From NCBI RefSeq assembly GCF_024124765.2, contig NZ_JAMXSR020000002.1, positions 1,325,001 to 1,389,000 of the forward strand: a stretch of 64,000 nucleotides of DNA. Reading direction: 5' to 3'. This DNA is from Sphingomonas sp. H160509. Its GTDB lineage: Bacteria > Pseudomonadota > Alphaproteobacteria > Sphingomonadales > Sphingomonadaceae. The notes beneath the pieces are model-generated. The model made no database searches. It saw only the letters and a list, made by a program, of their open reading frames with translations, and was not told the DNA's origin. The number at the start of each line of letters is the position of its first letter. Position 1 is the stretch's first letter. This document shows, piece by piece, positions 18,678 to 26,665 of this stretch. Position numbers and translations under genes: made by a program.

Positions 18678-18708
18678 GGGATATCCCGGAGTATATCCGG
18701 GATATCCC
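18678..18708 (+). promoter_or_regulatory. Nested palindromic operator upstream of vapBC
   Basis: A 13-bp perfect inverted repeat GGGATATCCCGGA (18678-18690) / TCCGGGATATCCC (18696-18708) flanks the 5-bp spacer GTATA. Each arm itself contains the 10-bp palindrome GGGATATCCC. It lies just after the phoH stop and ends directly at the AGGAGG before vapB. The layout suits binding of two antitoxin dimers and autorepression of the toxin-antitoxin pair. Confidence 0.7.
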
Positions 18709-18720
18709 AGGAGGATGACG

Positions 18721-18978
18721 ATGGCGTCTCTCTACATCAAGGACAACGAAACCGCCGAACTCGCGGCTGAGCTTGCGGCGCGTCTGGGCGTCACCAAGAC
18801 GGAGGTCGTTCGTGATTTGCTACGTCGCCAGAAGGCAGAATTGACACCGTCGATTTCGGTGCCGAGCATGCGCGAACGCCTGGACGCATGGCGCAAGGCT
18901 CACCCCCTAGGTGAGCCGACTGGCCTGAAAGCCGATAAGGCGTTTTTCGACGAATTATGGGGCGAGGAACCGGATTGA
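18721..18978 (+). CDS. vapB: VapB-type antitoxin (Rv0623/PSK-factor family)
   Basis: An 85-residue type II antitoxin. The N-terminal ribbon-helix-helix-like DNA-binding part reads MASLYIKDNETAELAAELAA with RLGVTKTEVVRDLLRRQKAE; the acidic C-terminal tail (KADKAFFDELWGEEPD) should wrap the toxin. ATG 18721 is preferred to 18715 because AGGAGG (18709-18714) abuts the earlier ATG but is spaced 6 bp from this one. Its TGA overlaps the vapC TTG start. It should bind the palindromes at 18678-18708 and repress its own expression. Confidence 0.88.
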   Translation: MASLYIKDNETAELAAELAARLGVTKTEVVRDLLRRQKAELTPSISVPSMRERLDAWRKAHPLGEPTGLKADKAFFDELWGEEPD

Positions 18979-19421
18979 CCGTGTTCGTCGATGCATCCGC
19001 GCTTGTAGCGATTATTACAGGTGAACCGGAGCGCGATGCTTTCATCACTCGTGTCGAACATGACGGAAATGCCCTGTGGTCGGCGATGTCATGCTGGGAG
19101 ACGGTGTCCGCTCTTCGTAGCTCCTATCGGTTTGATATCGATGTGGCTCGCAGTGAAGTGGAAAACACCGCTCAGGTGTTGGCTCTTCGCCTTATCGCAA
19201 TTGGAGAGAGCGAATTATCTACGGCCCTCGACGCCTATCAAATCTACGGCAAGGGCCGCCACCCCGCCAAGCTCAACATGGGCGATTGCTTCGCGTACGC
19301 CTGCGCGAAAACCCATGGTGCGGAACTTCTCTACAAGGGTAATGATTTCGCCCCTGACCGATCTCGCCTGAAGGACCTGCATGCTCGAAATCGCGCTTTC
19401 CTCCGACGCCCCCTGGCCTGA
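18975..19421 (+). CDS. vapC: VapC-type PIN-domain ribonuclease toxin
   Basis: A 148-residue PIN-domain RNase. All four acidic catalytic positions are present: D6 (TVFVDASAL), E42 (SCWETVSAL), D104 (NMGDCFAYACA) and D124 (YKGNDFAPD), so the toxin should be active. Start is TTG 18975 overlapping the vapB stop, or GTG 18981. The last 14 codons overlap ybeY by 41 bp; the tail HARNRAFLRRPLA is not a typical family ending and is read from ybeY DNA in another frame. This suggests the cassette landed against ybeY and took over its next stop codon. Confidence 0.9.
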   Translation: MTVFVDASALVAIITGEPERDAFITRVEHDGNALWSAMSCWETVSALRSSYRFDIDVARSEVENTAQVLALRLIAIGESELSTALDAYQIYGKGRHPAKLNMGDCFAYACAKTHGAELLYKGNDFAPDRSRLKDLHARNRAFLRRPLA

Positions 19422-19890
19422 GCAGGATTGGGACGCCCTCGCCGTGCGCGCAGCAACGGCAGCGATCGAGCGGACTCCGCACGGCGAACTTCTGACCAGC
19501 AAAGCCACGGTCGAAATCTCGATCCGCCTCGCGTCGGACGACGAGGTCCACACACTCAACAAGCAGTACCGCCAGAAGGACAAGCCGACCAACGTCCTGT
19601 CCTTCCCGATGGTCCAACCCGACCTGCTTGCCACCGTCAGCCAGAATTCGGACGATGGCGAAGTCCTCCTCGGCGACATCATCCTCGCGCACGGTGTCTG
19701 CGTCGCGGAAGCGGCCGAGCGCGGTATCTCGGTCGAGGATCATGCGATGCATCTGATGGTGCACGGCACGCTGCATCTGCTAGGCTATGACCATATCGAC
19801 GACGACGAGGCTGAGGGCATGGAGCAGATCGAACGCGACGCGCTCGCCGCCTTGGGCCTCCACGACCCCTATCTGATAACAGAGGACTGA
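19381..19890 (+). CDS. ybeY: Endoribonuclease YbeY (16S rRNA maturation)
   Basis: A 169-residue metal-dependent RNase needed for 16S 3'-end maturation and ribosome quality control. The zinc motif HX3HX5H is H128, H132, H138 in HLMVHGTLHLLGYDH; the conserved core KPTNVLSFP is at 68-76 and GDIILA near 98. The ATG lies inside the 3' end of vapC, with AAGGA (19371-19375) as ribosome-binding site. The native partner phoH is upstream beyond vapBC, and the corC-like gene follows 8 bp downstream. Confidence 0.95.
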   Translation: MLEIALSSDAPWPEQDWDALAVRAATAAIERTPHGELLTSKATVEISIRLASDDEVHTLNKQYRQKDKPTNVLSFPMVQPDLLATVSQNSDDGEVLLGDIILAHGVCVAEAAERGISVEDHAMHLMVHGTLHLLGYDHIDDDEAEGMEQIERDALAALGLHDPYLITED

Positions 19891-19898
19891 CGACCACG

Positions 19899-20799
<901 letters not shown>

Positions 20800-20878
20800 T
20801 ACAGCCTCTGCAATGGATCGACGGGCCTTTTACCCATGATCCATTGCCCCGGCCCTGCCTCCGTTCTAACTTCCCTTC

Positions 20879-22207
20879 ATGCGCAAACACATCCTCATCG
20901 TCCTGGGCCTGATCCTGCTCGTGATCGCCGCGGGCGTCACCTATCTAGCCTGGCCCGACACGGCGGAATTGTCGGTCGACCAGGTCGCCGGCAAGCTGCC
21001 CAAAATCACCGATCCGCGCATTCAGACGATCCCGACCGTCAAGGTCGCCAAGGTCGTCGGCTGGCAGAACGGCGCGATGCCGACGCCTGCCGCCGGACTG
21101 AAGGTCCAGCCGTTCGCGACCGGGCTCGACCACCCGCGCTGGATGTACCGCCTCCCCAACGGGGACGTGCTGGTCGCCGAGACCAACTCGCCACCGCGCG
21201 AGGGCGGCGGGATCACCGGCTGGGTTATGAAGGTGCTGATGGGCCGCGCCGGTGCCGGCGTGCCGTCGGCCAACCGCATCACGCTGCTGCGCGACGCGAA
21301 CGGCGACGGCGTGGCGGAAAGGAAGTCGGTGTTCATGACCGGTCTCAACTCGCCGTTCGGCATGACATTGCTCGATGGCCAGCTCTACATTGGCAACACT
21401 GACGCGCTCGTCCGCGTGCCGTACACCGATGGCGCGACCAAGATCACTGCCAAGCCCGAGCTCGTCATCAAGCTCAACCCGGGTGGCAATCATTGGGCCC
21501 GCAACGTCATCGCCGCAGCCGACGGCAAGACGCTGTACGTCGGCGTCGGCTCCTCGACCAACATCGCCGAGAACGGCATGGACGCCGAGAAATACCGCGC
21601 CAACATCCTGCAGGTCTGGCCGAAGGACAAGAACTGGCGGATCTACGCCGCCGGCCTGCGCAATCCCAACGGCATGGCGATCAACCCCAAGTCGGGCGGG
21701 CTGTGGACCGTCGTCAACGAGCGCGACATGCTCGGCTCCGACCTGGCGCCCGACTATCTGACTCAGGTCGAATTCGGCGATCACTTCGGCTGGCCCTGGT
21801 ATTATTGGGGCGGCTATCCCGACAGCCGCGTAGAGCCGAAGAACCAAGCGCTCCAGCAATACGCCAAGCGCCCCGACTATGCGCTCGGACCGCACGTCGC
21901 CGCGCTCGGCCTGACCTTCTCCGCAGACGCGAAGCTCGGCGCGAAGTTCGCCAACGGCGCGTTCGTCGGCGAGCACGGCTCGTGGAACCGCAAACCGGTG
22001 TCGGGCTACAAGGTCGTCTACGTACCCTTCGGCGACACCGGCTTCCCGGCGGCGAGCGCGAAGCCGGTCGATGTGCTCGGCGGGTTCCTGAACAAGGACG
22101 GCGACGCGCAGGGTCGCCCGGTCGGCGTCATCACCGACAAGACCGGCGGACTGCTAGTCGCAGACGACGTGGGCAACGCGATCTGGCGGGTCAGCGCTGG
22201 GGGCTGA
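20879..22207 (+). CDS. PQQ-dependent sugar dehydrogenase (sorbosone/glucose dehydrogenase-like)
   Basis: A 442-residue six-bladed beta-propeller dehydrogenase of the soluble glucose/L-sorbosone type. The N-terminal hydrophobic segment (HILIVLGLILLVIAAGVTYL) acts as signal or anchor, so the enzyme is periplasmic. Propeller landmarks are GLDHPRWMYRLPNGDVLVAE, RDANGDGVAERKSVF, GLNSPFGMTLLDGQLYIGNT, GVGSSTNI, AAGLRNPNGMAINP, VGEHGSWNRKPVSGYKVVYV, and VADDVGNAIWRVS. No PQQ biosynthesis genes are in view. The frame is intact. Confidence 0.88.
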   Translation: MRKHILIVLGLILLVIAAGVTYLAWPDTAELSVDQVAGKLPKITDPRIQTIPTVKVAKVVGWQNGAMPTPAAGLKVQPFATGLDHPRWMYRLPNGDVLVAETNSPPREGGGITGWVMKVLMGRAGAGVPSANRITLLRDANGDGVAERKSVFMTGLNSPFGMTLLDGQLYIGNTDALVRVPYTDGATKITAKPELVIKLNPGGNHWARNVIAAADGKTLYVGVGSSTNIAENGMDAEKYRANILQVWPKDKNWRIYAAGLRNPNGMAINPKSGGLWTVVNERDMLGSDLAPDYLTQVEFGDHFGWPWYYWGGYPDSRVEPKNQALQQYAKRPDYALGPHVAALGLTFSADAKLGAKFANGAFVGEHGSWNRKPVSGYKVVYVPFGDTGFPAASAKPVDVLGGFLNKDGDAQGRPVGVITDKTGGLLVADDVGNAIWRVSAGG

Positions 22208-22277
22208 TCTTCGGAGGGCGGACCAAAACTCCGCCCTCTAATATTGTCGGGATTCAGCTCGTACGATTACCAACTTC

Positions 22278-22375
22278 TCGTCATGCCCGCGCAGGCGGGG
22301 ATCCATAAACTCAAGGGTTGTCGATTAACTCGCGAACTTTGCCAGTATGGCTTCCCGCCTGCGCGGGAATGACGA
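22278..22375. repeat. Inverted repeat doublet, family A
   Basis: CGTCATGCCCGCGCAGGCGG GGATCCATA (from 22278) faces the inverted CTTCCCGCCTGCGCGGGAAT GACG (to 22375). It lies in the gap between the convergent sugar dehydrogenase and DUF2007 genes. Confidence 0.75.
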
Positions 22376-22422
22376 TCCCGGGGACCGGACAGCGGTTTAC
22401 TGCCAATGCCTAACGCACCCGT

Positions 22423-22620
22423 TCAGCCCGCCAAAATCCCCCTAGCCTCGTCCAAGTCATCCTCGTCGACCATGACCCGAACCGGGATCAGCAACCAACT
22501 CCCTTCCATGATCGACATCCCGCCATCAAATGCGATCGCGGGGATGTCCTCGCTCTCCAGCCGCCCGACGATGATGTGAGCCTCGTTGCGCCCGTACCGC
22601 CCGAGTTCGACCAGGCTCAT
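22423..22620 (-). CDS. DUF2007-type putative signal-transducing protein
   Basis: A 65-residue protein matching the small DUF2007 domain: NEAHIIVGRLESEDIPAIAF, a central MSIMEGSWLLIPVRVMV strand pair, and the acidic ending VDEDDLDEARGILAG. Function unknown; related domains occur fused to or near signalling proteins. Its ATG overlaps the stop of the upstream flavin-oxidase-like gene (ATGA), so the two are probably translated together. Confidence 0.75.
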   Translation of the reverse strand: MSLVELGRYGRNEAHIIVGRLESEDIPAIAFDGGMSIMEGSWLLIPVRVMVDEDDLDEARGILAG

Positions 22621-23177
22621 GCGCCGACGCGGTCCGGCAGGACGGTGCCGAGCCGCACCGGCAACCCGTCGATGCTCGCGACTGGCCCCGCCAATTCCTC
22701 GTTCCGTTCGGCGTCGGACTGCCTGGCGTGATATTTCGACAAGGTCTGGCGTTCACGGTCGAGCGTCATAAACGGCACGCCCCATCCGCAACTCGTCTGC
22801 ACCTCGTCGACCGCGATCACGAAGATCTGCCGCGTGCCCGGCAACGGTGCAAACTGCGCGTAGAGGTCAGCCCAGCCATCGTCCTGCGGGAGCACCGCCC
22901 GGCCCTTGCCGTAAATGCGGAAGATCAGCGCTGGCTGGTCGAACGCGCAGAACATAATCGTGATGCGCCCGTCCGCGCCCAGATGCGCGTTCGTCTCGTT
23001 CCCCGACCCACCGACGTCGAGATACGCGACCGTCTTCGGATCGAGTACGCGAAAGCTGTCCATGCCCTTGGGACTGAGATTGATCCGCGCGTTTGCGGCA
23101 GCGGTAGCAACGAAGAATACCGGTTGCCGCATCACGAACGCGCGATGATCGTCGGTTAGCGCGGGGAAGAAGTCCAT
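22617..23177 (-). CDS. Pyridoxamine 5'-phosphate oxidase family protein
   Basis: About 186 residues with the split-barrel FMN-binding fold (MDFFPALTDDHRAFVMRQPV, FFVATAAANARINLSPKGMD, IYGKGRAVL, FVIAVDEVQTSCGWGVPFM). The SPKGMDSFRVLD-type segment matches the branch of uncharacterised PNPOx-like proteins rather than true PdxH. ATG 23177 gives the family start; upstream codons belong to the ccdA side. Divergent from ccdA with a 49-bp gap, and overlapping the DUF2007 gene at its 3' end. Cofactor (FMN or F420-like) unknown. Confidence 0.75.
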   Translation of the reverse strand: MDFFPALTDDHRAFVMRQPVFFVATAAANARINLSPKGMDSFRVLDPKTVAYLDVGGSGNETNAHLGADGRITIMFCAFDQPALIFRIYGKGRAVLPQDDGWADLYAQFAPLPGTRQIFVIAVDEVQTSCGWGVPFMTLDRERQTLSKYHARQSDAERNEELAGPVASIDGLPVRLGTVLPDRVGA

Positions 23178-23191
23178 CGGTCGGCTCCGAA

Positions 23192-23220
23192 TTGACGCGC
23201 TCAATGGACGCGCATACTCT
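23192..23220 (+). promoter_or_regulatory. Candidate ccdAB promoter (possibly leaderless)
   Basis: TTGACG (23192-23197), a 17-bp spacer, then TACTCT (23215-23220), a weak -10. The predicted start point falls at or next to the ccdA ATG at 23227, and no ribosome-binding site is visible, so a leaderless transcript is plausible. GCGCAT is repeated at 23210 and 23223, a possible antitoxin contact. Confidence 0.4.
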
Positions 23221-23226
23221 GTGCGC

Positions 23227-23472
23227 ATGAGACATGATCCTATCGCCACCGGCAAGCGCAAATCGGTGAACTTGTCGCTCGATACCGGTATCGTCGCAGC
23301 GGCACGCGAGGCCGGGATTAACCTTTCGCAGGTCAGCGAAATCGCGATCCGCGCGGCAGCAAAACGCGTCCAGGAAGAAAAATGGCGGGAGGAGCATCGC
23401 GACTGGATCACGGCAAACAATGCCTGGATCGAAGAGAATGGTCTGCCGCTCGATCGATATCGACTGGCCTGA
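23227..23472 (+). CDS. ccdA: CcdA-type antitoxin
   Basis: An 81-residue type II antitoxin. The N-terminal ribbon-helix-helix (KRKSVNLSLDTGIVAAAREA, then INLSQVSEIAIRAAAKRV) and the C-terminal segment rich in Trp and Glu (EKWREEHRDWITANNAWIEE NGLPL) match CcdA, whose tail binds and rejuvenates CcdB-poisoned gyrase. Its TGA overlaps the ccdB ATG (TGATG). ATG 23227 is preferred to GTG 23221. Confidence 0.9.
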   Translation: MRHDPIATGKRKSVNLSLDTGIVAAAREAGINLSQVSEIAIRAAAKRVQEEKWREEHRDWITANNAWIEENGLPLDRYRLA

Positions 23473-23768
23473 TGGCGCGATTCGACGTCTACCCCGCGCT
23501 CGAAGGGGGGTATTGGCTCGACTGCCAGTCCAATTTGCTGTCGGACCTCAACAGTCGTTTCATCGTACCGCTCAGGCTGTACGCCGATATGCCAGGGGGT
23601 GATCGACGGCTAAACCCGGTGTTCGCAATCCACGGCACCGAATACGTCATGCAAACGCATCTAGCAGCCGCGATCTCCGCAAAACTGCTGTCCGAACCAA
23701 CCACGTCACTCATCGAGCATGAATACCACATCGGCAGCGCGATCGACATGCTGACGGGCAGCTACTGA
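23472..23768 (+). CDS. ccdB: CcdB-type toxin
   Basis: A 98-residue CcdB-fold toxin (ARFDVYPALEGGYWLDCQSN, then RFIVPLRLYAD, RRLNPVFAIHGTEYVMQTHL). In F-plasmid CcdB the C-terminal Trp-Gly-Ile is essential for DNA gyrase poisoning; this protein ends IDMLTGSY instead. It may have a different target strength or target, as reported for some chromosomal CcdB proteins. Coupled to ccdA by TGATG. Downstream, tldD converges with a 2-bp gap. Confidence 0.87.
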   Translation: MARFDVYPALEGGYWLDCQSNLLSDLNSRFIVPLRLYADMPGGDRRLNPVFAIHGTEYVMQTHLAAAISAKLLSEPTTSLIEHEYHIGSAIDMLTGSY

Positions 23769-23770
23769 AG

Positions 23771-25198
23771 CTAGGCCGCCGTCCCGCCGACCGTCAGCCC
23801 GTCCACAAGCAACGTCGGCTGGCCCACACCTGCCGGCACCGACTGCCCGCCCTTGCCGCAAATCCCGATACCCTCGTCGAGCGCGAAATCGTTGCCGATG
23901 CCGCGGACCTTGGTCAGCGAACTTGGGCCGTCGCCGATCAGCGTCGCGCCCTTGATCGGGGCGCCGAGCTTGCCGTCTTCGATCAGATACGCCTCGGTGC
24001 AGCTAAACACGAACTTGCCCGACACGATGTCGACCTGCCCGCCGCCAAACGCCTTGGCGAAGATGCCCTTCTTAACGCGCGACAAAAGCTCGGCGGGGTC
24101 GTCGTTGCCCGCCTTCATGAAGGTGTTCGTCATCCGCGGCATCGGTGCGTGCGCGTAGCTTTCGCGACGGCCGTTGCCGGTTGCCTCGACGCCCATCAGC
24201 CGTGCGTTGAGGCGGTCCTGCATATAGCCCTTGAGGATACCGTCCTCGATCAACACGGTTTCGCGCGTCGGCGTGCCCTCGTCGTCGATGGTCAGCGACC
24301 CGCGGCGATCCTGGAGCGAGCCGTCGTCGACCACCGTCACGCCCTCGGCCGCAACGCGCTCGCCGATGCGACCCGAGAAGGCCGAGGTGCCCTTGCGGTT
24401 GAAATCGCCCTCGAGCCCGTGGCCGATCGCCTCGTGCAGCAGGATACCGGGCCAGCCATTGCCGAGCAGCACGGTCATCTCGCCCGCGGGCGCAGCTATC
24501 GAGTCGAGGTTCACCAGCGCCTGCGATAATGCCTCGTCGATCGCGCGGTTGTACGTCGCGGGTTCGAACAGGTCGTTGTAGAGATAACGTCCTCCGATCC
24601 CGTAGCTGCCCGTCTCGCGACGCCCGTTCTGTTCGGCGACGATCGAAACGTTGAGTCGGACCAACGGCCGGACATCGGTCGCAACGAAGCCATCCGCGCG
24701 GACGATCTCGACCACCGACCATGTCCCGGAAAGGCTGACCGACACCTGCGCCACGCGAGGATCACGCGCCCGCGCTGCAGCGTCGATTGTTTGGCACAAA
24801 TTCACCTTGTCGGCGAACGGCACGAGATCGAGCGGATCGGCGGCGGTGTAGCGGCGCTGGTTGGTGCCCTGCGGCGGGCCGGCCTTTGCGGCGACACCTG
24901 GTTCGATCAGCGCCATCGTCTCGGCGGCACGACGGATCGCGGCGGGGGTCATCTCGTTCGAATGCGCGAACGCGGTCATTTCGCCCGACACCGCGCGCAG
25001 GCCGAACCCCGAGCTGGTGTCGTAGGATGCGGTCTTCAGCCGACCGTCGTCGAACCCGAACGCCTCGGCCTTGCGATACTGGAGATACAGCTCGCCGTCA
25101 TCGGCCTTGCCGAGCGCCTTGGCGGTCAGCGCCTGCGCCTGTTCGGGGTCCAGGGTATCGCGGTAGAGGAACGAACGGGGGTCTGCTGCTATCGTCAT
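23771..25198 (-). CDS. tldD: Metalloprotease TldD
   Basis: A 475-residue subunit of the TldD/TldE peptidase, which processes peptides such as microcin precursors and degrades CcdA in E. coli. The zinc motif HEAIGHGLEGD carries the HExxxH ligands, and the C-terminal GTEAYLI-like block (SCTEAYLIEDGKLGAPIKGA) and GICGKGGQSVPAGVGQP match the family. The frame is intact. tldD lies immediately next to ccdAB; since TldD is linked to CcdA turnover in E. coli, the neighbourhood may be meaningful. The zinc-finger gene is 18 bp upstream on the same strand. Confidence 0.93.
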   Translation of the reverse strand: MTIAADPRSFLYRDTLDPEQAQALTAKALGKADDGELYLQYRKAEAFGFDDGRLKTASYDTSSGFGLRAVSGEMTAFAHSNEMTPAAIRRAAETMALIEPGVAAKAGPPQGTNQRRYTAADPLDLVPFADKVNLCQTIDAAARARDPRVAQVSVSLSGTWSVVEIVRADGFVATDVRPLVRLNVSIVAEQNGRRETGSYGIGGRYLYNDLFEPATYNRAIDEALSQALVNLDSIAAPAGEMTVLLGNGWPGILLHEAIGHGLEGDFNRKGTSAFSGRIGERVAAEGVTVVDDGSLQDRRGSLTIDDEGTPTRETVLIEDGILKGYMQDRLNARLMGVEATGNGRRESYAHAPMPRMTNTFMKAGNDDPAELLSRVKKGIFAKAFGGGQVDIVSGKFVFSCTEAYLIEDGKLGAPIKGATLIGDGPSSLTKVRGIGNDFALDEGIGICGKGGQSVPAGVGQPTLLVDGLTVGGTAA

Positions 25199-25216
25199 CC
25201 GATAGATATAAGAGGC

Positions 25217-25450
25217 TTAGCGCCCTGCGCCATCCCCGTGATCGCGCAAAGTCGACTGGTCCGCGCCATCGGCGGCGCCGCCGACAAGGATGAAGCGGCG
25301 GTCGCAATAGCCGCAATCGACGTATCCGGTCTCGTCGATCTGCAACCAGACGCGCGGATGGCCAAGCGCTGCGCCGCCGGGGATGTCGGTGGCGCCATCG
25401 CAGGCGACGCGGGCGTGGGTGACGCGGGTGGTTTCGAGCGGCGGATGCAT
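25217..25450 (-). CDS. Zinc-finger domain-containing protein (zf-CHCC)
   Basis: A 77-residue protein with a CHCC zinc site: Cys in RVACDG, His in [12 protein letters not shown], and CxxC in [14 protein letters not shown]. This is the short NDUFS6-like family of alphaproteobacteria. ATG 25450 gives the family-like start [19 protein letters not shown]. It probably shares a transcript with tldD. Role unknown beyond a structural zinc protein. Confidence 0.8.
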   Translation of the reverse strand: MHPPLETTRVTHARVACDGATDIPGGAALGHPRVWLQIDETGYVDCGYCDRRFILVGGAADGADQSTLRDHGDGAGR

Positions 25451-25512
25451 GAGGGGGCGATAGCAAGCGCGCGCGACCCGGGCAATTGGTTCTTCGGCGG
25501 GGGCAAGAAGGA

Positions 25513-25676
25513 AGAATGGGTTCACGCGGAGGCGCGGAGACTCGGAGGTGTGGCATCCAGCCTGTTGGTCGGGAGACCTCATGATCTGTTCCGCAGGTAG
25601 GTGATCGAGCGGTTGCTACGCGACAAGCGCAGCACCTCCGCGTCTCCGCGCCTCCGCGTGAACAAATCTTCTTTGC
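25513..25676. repeat. Inverted repeat doublet, family F (TTCACGCGGAGGCGCGGAGA)
   Basis: GGTTCACGCGGAGGCGCGGA GACTCGGAGGTG (from 25513) faces the inverted CACCTCCGCGTCTCCGCGCC TCCGCGTGAAC (to about 25662), with flanking AAGAAGGAAGAA and TTCTTT. It occupies the 275-bp gap between the divergent zinc-finger and ABC ATPase genes. The copy at 946-1005 is a diverged relative. Confidence 0.75.
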
Positions 25677-25725
25677 AACGCCCGAAGGGGATGACCAGCC
25701 CCGCCGGCCCCGCTATGCCGCAGCC

Positions 25726-26665
25726 ATGACCGAAGCCGCGATCGCCATCAAAAACCTCAGCAAGACCTACGCGCCCGTCGGCACCGCGCCGCCCAAGCGC
25801 GCGCTCGACGACGTGACGTTCGACGTCCCCCGCGGTCAGATCTTCGGGCTGCTGGGCCCCAACGGTGCGGGCAAGTCCACGCTGATCAACATCCTCGCCG
25901 GGCTGGTCAACAAGACCGACGGCAGCGCGGCGATCTGGGGGGTTCGACATCGACGAACATCCGCGCAACGCCAAGGCGTCGATCGGCATCGTCAACCAGG
26001 AGATCCTGTTCGACCCCTTCTTCTCGCCCTTCGAGACGCTGGAGATCCAGGCCGGACTCTACGGCGTCCCCAAGGCGAAGCGCCGCACGATGGAACTGCT
26101 CCGCGCGGTGCATCTGGAGGACAAGGCGCACGCCTACGCCCGCACGCTGTCGGGCGGCATGAAGCGTCGCCTGATGGTGGCGAAAGCGATGGTCCACTCG
26201 CCCCCTGTCCTTGTCCTCGACGAGCCGACCGCGGGCGTCGACATCGAACTCCGGCAACAACTCTGGACCTATGTCCGCAGCCTCAACCAGGCCGGCGTAA
26301 CGGTGGTCCTTACCACGCATTACCTCGAGGAAGCCGAGGAACTCTGCGACCGGATCGCGATCATCAACAACGGTCGCCTGATCGCGAATGAACCCACGCG
26401 CGAACTGGTCGGCAAGGCGCAGGAGAAGATCGTCGCCGTCACCGTCGATCGCGACGTGACCGACATCCCCGCCAACGCCTGCTTCCAGAAGATCACGCTC
26501 AAGGGCAATCGCACCCTCGAAATCACCTACAAGAAGGACCGCGTGAACGCCGGCGAAGTCCTCGCCGCGATCCAAGGCAGCGGCTTCGGCATCGTCGACG
26601 TCTCGACCAAGGAGCCCGATCTCGAGGACGTCTTCCTCAGCCTGACTCGCGCCGCCAACGCATGA
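25726..26665 (+). CDS. ABC transporter ATP-binding protein (one frameshift)
   Basis: About 312 residues. Walker A is LGPNGAGKSTLI, the signature is TLSGGMKRRL, and Walker B is VLVLDEPTAGVDIELRQQLW, followed by the H-loop TTHYLEEAEEL. Architecture and C-terminal tail resemble the drug-export/Nod-factor (ABC-2 type, CcmA-like) ATPases. One extra G in the six-G run near 25938 shifts the frame after AAIWG. The expected ABC-2 permease is missing: nadB follows directly with an ATGA overlap, so the partner must lie elsewhere. Confidence 0.88.
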
